Shown in pieces: positions 14,501-19,905 of a stretch of DNA of 21,558 nucleotides. How positions within the stretch are numbered: the stretch's first letter is position 1; each line of letters starts with the position of its first letter. The notes under the pieces were generated by a model that saw nothing but the letters and a program-made list of their open reading frames with translations, made no database searches and was not told the DNA's origin. This DNA comes from Verrucomicrobia bacterium UBA6775 (lineage in GTDB: Bacteria > Verrucomicrobiota > Verrucomicrobiia > Limisphaerales > UBA1096). A program made the translations under genes and the position numbers. The DNA lies in assembly GCA_002453165.1 (NCBI GenBank), contig DKGH01000030.1, forward strand, positions 1 to 21,558. Reading direction: 5' to 3'.

Positions 14501-16801
14501 TTAGAACGAGTATTGGACTACCGCTGACAGAAAGTCGCGATCCGCCATCAGGTTGTATTGTTCGTTGCCAAAGTACTCCGTGTACTTGATGGCGCCTTGC
14601 CATGAGTTCTGGTAGGTGGCCGTCACGCCGACGGTCACGCTCTTGCGATCCTGCAGGAAGTTCCCAATTGGTCCCGGCGTGATGCCATCAACGTCATGGG
14701 AAAAAGCAACTGCGGGCGAAAGATTCACGCCTCCAAAAACATCCGTGTAATCAAATCGGGCAGCGAGCCGATAGCCCCATGAGAAATCATCCGCAAAGGC
14801 ATCCGCCGGCTCGTAGCGATCCCGCGCATGCCCACCCGCACCGGAGAGGATCACCGGAGCCAGCGCGTTGCCACTCAGTGCCGTACCCGGTCCGTCAAAG
14901 CGAAGTTCACTTTTACTCGGCAAATCCGGAACAATGGTTGCGGCGGTCTCACCCACCAGTACCCACTGTGAAGCGCCAGCCATCGGGCCGAAGAGCTTGG
15001 TCACAGTAAACTGCGGTTGCCAGACATCGAACCGTTTGTGCCCCTTGACGTAGCTGTTGAAATCCTGATAGCCAAGCTGGGACATACTAACGCCCTTCCA
15101 AGCTGGATTACCCATATCAGGTACACCATCCCCGTTAGTGTCCACCACCGGTATCGTCCCAATGTCGGCCAAAAATGGCCTGGACGGCATCAACCCGGCG
15201 ACTAGGAGTTCCACATCGTCAATCTGAAGCGGCATATCGTTTCGGTAAGAGACTTCACCCTGCACAGAGATGCCGGTGGCACCAAGCTCAGTATTAAAGC
15301 TGATGCCATAAAGCTGAATATCCTCCGGGTATTCAAGAAAATACCGGGCGGTTCCGGGGTAAAGCTGCGGGAGTGATGTCTGGAGGCTGGTCAATTGGCC
15401 GGTCAACGTCGATTGCTGTGCGTCCAGCGCCGCTTTCGATGCGTTTAATTCCGCCTGCTTGGCCAGGAGCCCCTGCTGTTGGCCAAGCGCGGCGGCGTGT
15501 TGCGCCTTAAGTTCTGCCAATTGAGCATTATTCGGATCGGCCGCCTCCATCTGGGCAATCGAGCCACTCAACTTGACTAAGCCAGCCTCGGCCTCAGCCA
15601 AGCCACCGTTGACCTGGGCCAAGCCGCCCGTGACCTGGGCCATCAACCCGTCCACTTGGCCAAGCCCGGCCTTCACCTGCGAAATCACCGGCTGCAGTTC
15701 GGCCAGAATATTCCGGCCGGTGGTCGCGCCAAAGTAAGGCAGCCTGCTGTGGTAGTTGATGAAGTAAAAACCGAACTCGGTCTCGTTCAGCTCTTCAGCA
15801 AAGTAACGAAGTGCAAACCCGAACTGGCCGTCGTCACTGGCCCTCCGGCTGCTACCCTTGGGGATGCCAGCTGCGTTCGAGGGCAAAAACGGTGCGTTAG
15901 CCGCGCTGGGCGGCAGCGCCGGGTTGAAACCAGGGTTGGAGATGGTCGGCACCTTGGCCGCCTCTCCTTCAAGCAAACCGTAGAGCGGATTATCCACCCA
16001 ACTCTCCATGTTTGGCTGGCCGAAGCTGCCAAAGCCAATCATCGCGTGGGTTGCCCCCGGGCCCACTGTGTCCTTGAGACTGAAGTAGCTCCCTGAAGGA
16101 TCGATCTCCAGTTCCTCCTGCTTGAACTGGTAAAAGCCCTCAAGCGTCAGGGTGTCGGTCAACTCCGCCGAGGCCGACAACAGTGGCACTGGCCGAAGCG
16201 CCTCGCGCAACTCGGATCCCGGGATGCGGAACTTGGTCACGTCGATCGGGTTGATGACGTTGATGCCGTTCTGGATGAACGTGCTCTCGCCCCAGTTAAT
16301 CACCTGGTTGCCCAGACGGATGTTGATTGGCCTTGCGAGCGGCAGGTCGTAGGAGAGATAGGCGTCAAGCAGTTCTATGTCCCGGCCCACCTCGCGCTTT
16401 GCCGAGTCGCTCAAGGGGCTGTCGCCACGGATGTTTTCAAAGTCGATGAAATATGTGCCGCGCAAGAAAAGGCCAAGGTCCGGCAAGTTCTTGAAGCCAA
16501 GCTCGAGGTCGTGCGTCCCCTTAGCCACGTCGGAAAACAGGCCGGTATCGTAGTTCAGGTTCGCGTCGTCCCCGTTGACGGAGTAGCGATTGCCGCCGTT
16601 GGCGATGCCGATATTGTCGAGTGATGCGCCGGTTGTCCGGAAAGACGCACCGAAACTCAGCGTGGTGTCCAGACTCCCCTCAATGGTGTCGTTCTCGAAT
16701 TCCACCGCGGACAGGGACGCTGTTGCCGCCAAAAATGAGGGCACAAGATAACGCCCGAAGCCAAGGGTTCGGCCGGGGTTGCGTTTGATTGACTGTTTCA
16801 T
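14501..16801 (-). CDS. DUF1302 outer-membrane beta-barrel protein with inserted coiled coil
   Basis: 766 codons from ATG 16801 (MKQSIKRNPGRTLGFGRYLV, signal peptide to about SLSA); an in-frame start at 16882 would add 27 residues before the signal and is rejected. Family blocks are clear: an N-terminal barrel start (DTTLSFGASFRTTG), INIRLGNQVINWGESTFIQN-type strand, NVINPIDVTKFRIPGSELRE, FINYHSRLPYF, YFLEYPEDIQLYGISFNTEL, and a final aromatic strand VVQYSF typical of outer-membrane barrels. Residues about 367-480 (nucleotides 15362-15703) are an insertion of heptad-rich helix (GLGQVDG, LMAQVTG, GLAQVNG...) between the HSR and YPEDI blocks, making the protein longer than the usual 550-650 residues. 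It is first in the operon with DUF1329, YCF48 and RND and is the candidate outer-membrane channel. Confidence 0.92.
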   Translation of the reverse strand: MKQSIKRNPGRTLGFGRYLVPSFLAATASLSAVEFENDTIEGSLDTTLSFGASFRTTGASLDNIGIANGGNRYSVNGDDANLNYDTGLFSDVAKGTHDLELGFKNLPDLGLFLRGTYFIDFENIRGDSPLSDSAKREVGRDIELLDAYLSYDLPLARPINIRLGNQVINWGESTFIQNGINVINPIDVTKFRIPGSELREALRPVPLLSASAELTDTLTLEGFYQFKQEELEIDPSGSYFSLKDTVGPGATHAMIGFGSFGQPNMESWVDNPLYGLLEGEAAKVPTISNPGFNPALPPSAANAPFLPSNAAGIPKGSSRRASDDGQFGFALRYFAEELNETEFGFYFINYHSRLPYFGATTGRNILAELQPVISQVKAGLGQVDGLMAQVTGGLAQVNGGLAEAEAGLVKLSGSIAQMEAADPNNAQLAELKAQHAAALGQQQGLLAKQAELNASKAALDAQQSTLTGQLTSLQTSLPQLYPGTARYFLEYPEDIQLYGISFNTELGATGISVQGEVSYRNDMPLQIDDVELLVAGLMPSRPFLADIGTIPVVDTNGDGVPDMGNPAWKGVSMSQLGYQDFNSYVKGHKRFDVWQPQFTVTKLFGPMAGASQWVLVGETAATIVPDLPSKSELRFDGPGTALSGNALAPVILSGAGGHARDRYEPADAFADDFSWGYRLAARFDYTDVFGGVNLSPAVAFSHDVDGITPGPIGNFLQDRKSVTVGVTATYQNSWQGAIKYTEYFGNEQYNLMADRDFLSAVVQYSF
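15610..15642. repeat. 21-bp periodic repeat coding the DUF1302 coiled-coil heptads
   Basis: The 12-mer TGACCTGGGCCA occurs at 15610-15621 and 15631-15642, exactly 21 bases apart, matching consecutive seven-residue units (LMAQVTG, GLAQVNG). Further degenerate units flank it, one containing a palindrome copy at 15656-15663. The pattern suggests in-frame tandem duplication. Confidence 0.6.
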
Positions 16802-16946
16802 TGGTTGGGCAGTTGGTAACAGATCCCAAGTTGAATGCACGAAAAAAACCCACCAAGTTGGATGTTTTTTTGAGTCCGGCAATTAACGCCCAAAGACTTA
16901 TTCCCATTCCTTGCATAAATACCATCTGCCAGTAACATGCAACCGC
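16802..16946. promoter_or_regulatory. Divergent intergenic region with repeat and A7/T7 inverted element
   Basis: These 145 bases lie between the divergent DUF1302 and TIR-WD40 starts. CCAAGTTGAATG (16826-16837) is nearly repeated as CCAAGTTGGATG (16853-16864), starting 27 bases later. The second copy sits between A7 (16842-16848) and T7 (16865-16871), so the segment 16842-16871 can fold on itself with CCAA/TTGG at its centre. It could be an operator, a bent-DNA site or a transcription-attenuating hairpin. I see no convincing -10/-35 pair on either strand. Confidence 0.3.
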
Positions 16947-19505
16947 ATGCCAGACAACAAGTCAGCCTTCAAATACAAGGCATTCATCAGCTACTCCCAT
17001 CGTGACGAAAGCTGGGGACGCTGGCTGCATCGCAGTATCGAGGGCTATCGCGTGCCCAAGGGCGTGATCGGCCGCGAGACGATTTACGGGCCGGTCCCCA
17101 AGCGGCTGTTCCCTGTTTTCCGCGACCGGGAGGAACTCCCCACCGCCTCCGACTTGAGCGAGATGATCCGCAATGGACTCGTCAACTCCAGCCACCTAAT
17201 CGTGATCTGTTCCCCCAACTCCGCCAAGTCCAAGTGGGTGAACGAGGAGATCAAGACATTCAAGAAACTCGGGAAGCAAAACCGCATCGTCTGCCTGATC
17301 GTCGATGGGGAACCATACGGCAACGAGAAACCGGAGCTTGGCCTCGAGGAATGCTTTCCGCCGGCGGTCAAGTTCGTCGCCGACGAAAACGGCGACCTGA
17401 CCGACACCGCCGCCGAGCCGATCGCCGCCGACGCCCGCCCTGGCAAGGACGGCAAGGCCAACTCGTTGATGAAGATTTTATCCGGCCTGCTCGGCGTTGG
17501 CTTCGATGAAATCAAGCAACGCGATCTCGCCCAGAAAAACCGGCGTGCCGCCATCATGGGTGCCAGTTCCCTCGCGCTCGCCGCCGTGATGACCCTGCTG
17601 TCCATTTGGGCCGTGGCCAACCGCAACGAGGCGGTCGCCGCCAAGAACGAGGCCGAGGAACGGCTCTACCGTTCGCAGGTACTCCAGGCCGCCAACTACG
17701 CGAAGGAGAAAAACTACAGCTCCGCCACACAAGCTTTGCTGGACGCTCCGGAACGATACCGCAACTTTGAGTGGGGCTACCTCCTGAAGAAGGTCAATCC
17801 GCAACTGACCGTGCTGGAGGGGTTCAACAAAAGCATCTACTCCGTCGCCTACAGCCCGGACGACTCCATCCTAGTCACCGGCTCGGAGGATGCCATCGCA
17901 CGGATTTGGGATTCCAAAAATGGCAAACTGCTCCACGTCCTCAAGGGACACGACGACGTGATCGAGGCGGTCGCCTTCAGCCCGGGCGGCGAACGCATCG
18001 CCACCGGGTCCGGTGACAAGACCGTCCACATCTGGAACGCCCGGGACGGAAAAAACCTCGCGGTACTCAAGGGGCACGAGGACGAGATTAACTCTCTCGT
18101 GTTCGATACCACCGGCGACCGGCTCGTCACCACCTCCTTTGACAAGACCGCGCGCATTTGGAACCTCGCCGATGGTCGTGAAACAGCCATGCTCGTCGGC
18201 CACAATGATTTTCTCGAGAACGCCATTTTCAGCCCGGACGGCAAACAAGCCGCCACCATCACCGAAAACCTGAAGGTCCGCATATGGGATGCCACAAACG
18301 GCAAACTCCTCAAAACCATCGAGGATCATTTGCCGCCTCTTCAGGCCGTGTTTGCCAAAGCCGCAACCAATACACCCCCCACCGTTCCGCCCGACGAGGC
18401 GGATCTCGCTGTAGAGCCGCCCGCCATCCTTGAGGAATTCGACGCCGTGCTGGAATCCGAGGCATTTACCCCGGATGAGAGCCGAGTCATTACGGTATTT
18501 GAAGACGGCTCCGCGCGTGTTTGGGATCAATCCAAAGCCCCGGCCGGGAGCGTGCTCGAGGGGCACACCGGCCTGATTTACGCAGTCGCCATCAGCCCGG
18601 ACGGTGCCCAGGCGATCACCTGTTCCGTCGACAAGAGCCTGCGCATCTGGGATCTCACCCGCGGCAGCCAAACCCGCGCCATCGAAAATCTGCCAGCCGG
18701 TGTTTGGTCGGTTTCCTACAGCCGCGACGGAAAACAAATCGCCATCGGACTGCACGACAACCGCGTGCAGATTCGGAGCACGGACGACATGGAACTCATC
18801 AACGAGTTCAAACAGGATGCCATCGGCTGGGTCTACGCTGTCAGCTTCAATCACGATGGAACAAAAATCGCCTCCACCTCAGGGGTGTCCGGGTGGATTT
18901 GGTCCACTGCAGACGGAAAAGAGTTACTCGAACTCAAGGGGCACAGCGATGAGGTGACCTGCATCGACTTCAGCCCCGACGGCTCCCGGGTCATGACCGG
19001 CGCCGGCGACAACACCGCCCGCCTTTGGAACGCCGCTAAGGGAGGCGATTCACTCAAAACCCTCCAGCAAGACGCACGCGTGAACTGCGTTCGCTTCAAC
19101 TCCGATGGCACCCGTGTTGTGACCGGAGGCACAGACAACATCGGGCGAGTTTGGGATCTCAACACAGGCGAAGTCCTGTTCACCCTCGAGGGCCATACCG
19201 AGGCGATCACCACTGCGGACTACAGCCCGGACGACACCCGCATCGTAACCGGCTCAAACGACTTCACCACTCGCATATGGGACGCCTCCAACGGACAGCA
19301 ACTTGCCACGCTCGAAGGTCACACAGACGAGATCAACTCAGCCGTGTTCAGCCGAGACGGCAAACGCATCGTCACCGGCTCGCGGGATCGCACCGCCCGC
19401 ATCTGGGAGGCTGCGCCATGGCACATCAGCGACTACCCCGGCGATAGCACACAAACCCACATGCAGCGCTACAACCTCTGGAACCACGAGCGGCAACATG
19501 ACTGA
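16947..19505 (+). CDS. Membrane-anchored TIR-domain protein with 12 WD40 repeats
   Basis: 852 codons from ATG 16947 (MPDNKSAFKYKAFISYSHRD); an upstream TTG at 16911 would add a poor 12-residue leader. TIR-like domain at residues 9-130: KAFISYSHRD box 1, FPVFRDREELPTASDLSEMI, and LIVICSPNSAKSKWVNEEIK, where E100/E101 occupies the place of the putative NADase glutamate. A transmembrane helix at about 202-222 follows KNRR, which by the positive-inside rule leaves TIR in the cytoplasm and the C-terminus outside. The linker LYRSQVLQAANYAKEKNYSS...RNFEWGYL is the one seen before WD40 arrays in planctomycete/verrucomicrobial proteins. I count 12 WD40 repeats (285-835), the fifth carrying a Pro-rich insertion. 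No NTPase domain is present. Signalling or defence is plausible but unproven. Confidence 0.9.
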   Translation: MPDNKSAFKYKAFISYSHRDESWGRWLHRSIEGYRVPKGVIGRETIYGPVPKRLFPVFRDREELPTASDLSEMIRNGLVNSSHLIVICSPNSAKSKWVNEEIKTFKKLGKQNRIVCLIVDGEPYGNEKPELGLEECFPPAVKFVADENGDLTDTAAEPIAADARPGKDGKANSLMKILSGLLGVGFDEIKQRDLAQKNRRAAIMGASSLALAAVMTLLSIWAVANRNEAVAAKNEAEERLYRSQVLQAANYAKEKNYSSATQALLDAPERYRNFEWGYLLKKVNPQLTVLEGFNKSIYSVAYSPDDSILVTGSEDAIARIWDSKNGKLLHVLKGHDDVIEAVAFSPGGERIATGSGDKTVHIWNARDGKNLAVLKGHEDEINSLVFDTTGDRLVTTSFDKTARIWNLADGRETAMLVGHNDFLENAIFSPDGKQAATITENLKVRIWDATNGKLLKTIEDHLPPLQAVFAKAATNTPPTVPPDEADLAVEPPAILEEFDAVLESEAFTPDESRVITVFEDGSARVWDQSKAPAGSVLEGHTGLIYAVAISPDGAQAITCSVDKSLRIWDLTRGSQTRAIENLPAGVWSVSYSRDGKQIAIGLHDNRVQIRSTDDMELINEFKQDAIGWVYAVSFNHDGTKIASTSGVSGWIWSTADGKELLELKGHSDEVTCIDFSPDGSRVMTGAGDNTARLWNAAKGGDSLKTLQQDARVNCVRFNSDGTRVVTGGTDNIGRVWDLNTGEVLFTLEGHTEAITTADYSPDDTRIVTGSNDFTTRIWDASNGQQLATLEGHTDEINSAVFSRDGKRIVTGSRDRTARIWEAAPWHISDYPGDSTQTHMQRYNLWNHERQHD

Positions 19506-19862
19506 GACAGCCAGCCAGCCCATCCCCGCCAAGCCGGCCCTCTCCCTCGTCATCCGCTCCGGCCTGCTGCTGGCAGCCACCCCGTCGCCCACCTCCGGCT
19601 TGGCCTTGGCCGCTGGCCCGACTCCATCGGCGACAACCCCGACACACCCCTCTTCCAGATGCACACCGAGCTCGTCTGGATCTACTTCACCGCCCTGCTC
19701 TTCTCCCTGTTTGCCGTGCCCCTCATCATCGCCGTGCTCGTTTTTCTCCCCCGCTGCCGCCGGTTTGTCGTGCACCTCGTAGCCTACTCCATCTCCATCA
19801 GCCTCGCCTGGGCACTCATGCACCTCGCCCCCGGCTCCTTCGTCTACTGGTTCTTCGATTAA
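19498..19862 (+). pseudogene. Small membrane-protein gene, apparently frameshifted
   Basis: An ATG at 19498 overlaps the TGA of the TIR-WD40 gene (ATGACTGA) and reads MTETASQPIPAKPALSLVIR followed by hydrophobic SGLLLAA, then degenerates into Ser/Pro/Thr-rich residues. From about 19600 the next frame reads convincingly: LGRWPDSIGDNPDTPLFQ, MHTELVWIYFTALLFSLFAV and a second hydrophobic stretch, ending WFFD and TAA at 19862. Together they look like one protein of about 120 residues with three membrane segments, broken by a one-base loss (or two-base gain) between about 19565 and 19625. Alternatives are a sequencing error, a genuinely disrupted gene, or a 67-residue protein starting at ATG 19659. 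The family is not recognised; the overlap suggests coexpression with the TIR protein. Confidence 0.5.
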
Positions 19863-19866
19863 TCGA
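19855..19866. repeat. 12-bp perfect palindrome at a stop codon
   Basis: TCGATTAATCGA spans the TAA of the small membrane-protein gene in the 43-base gap before the next gene. It is too short for a terminator stem but could be a protein-binding site. A TTGACC (19870-19875) with a poor -10-like GATTCT (19893-19898) follows, too close to GTG 19906 to be persuasive. Confidence 0.3.
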
Positions 19867-19905
19867 CTGTTGACCCGTTGGGCTTGGTTGGGGATTCTGC
19901 GGCCC

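Noticed and set aside
16799..16882. Upstream start for the DUF1302 protein at 16882
   Set aside because: It would place 27 residues including WWVFF before a normal signal peptide and would cover the A7/T7 intergenic element.
17871..18854. Minus-strand open frame of 327 codons with apparent internal repeats
   Set aside because: The repeats are the reverse image of the WD40 units on plus. The plus frame has TIR, membrane and WD40 motifs.
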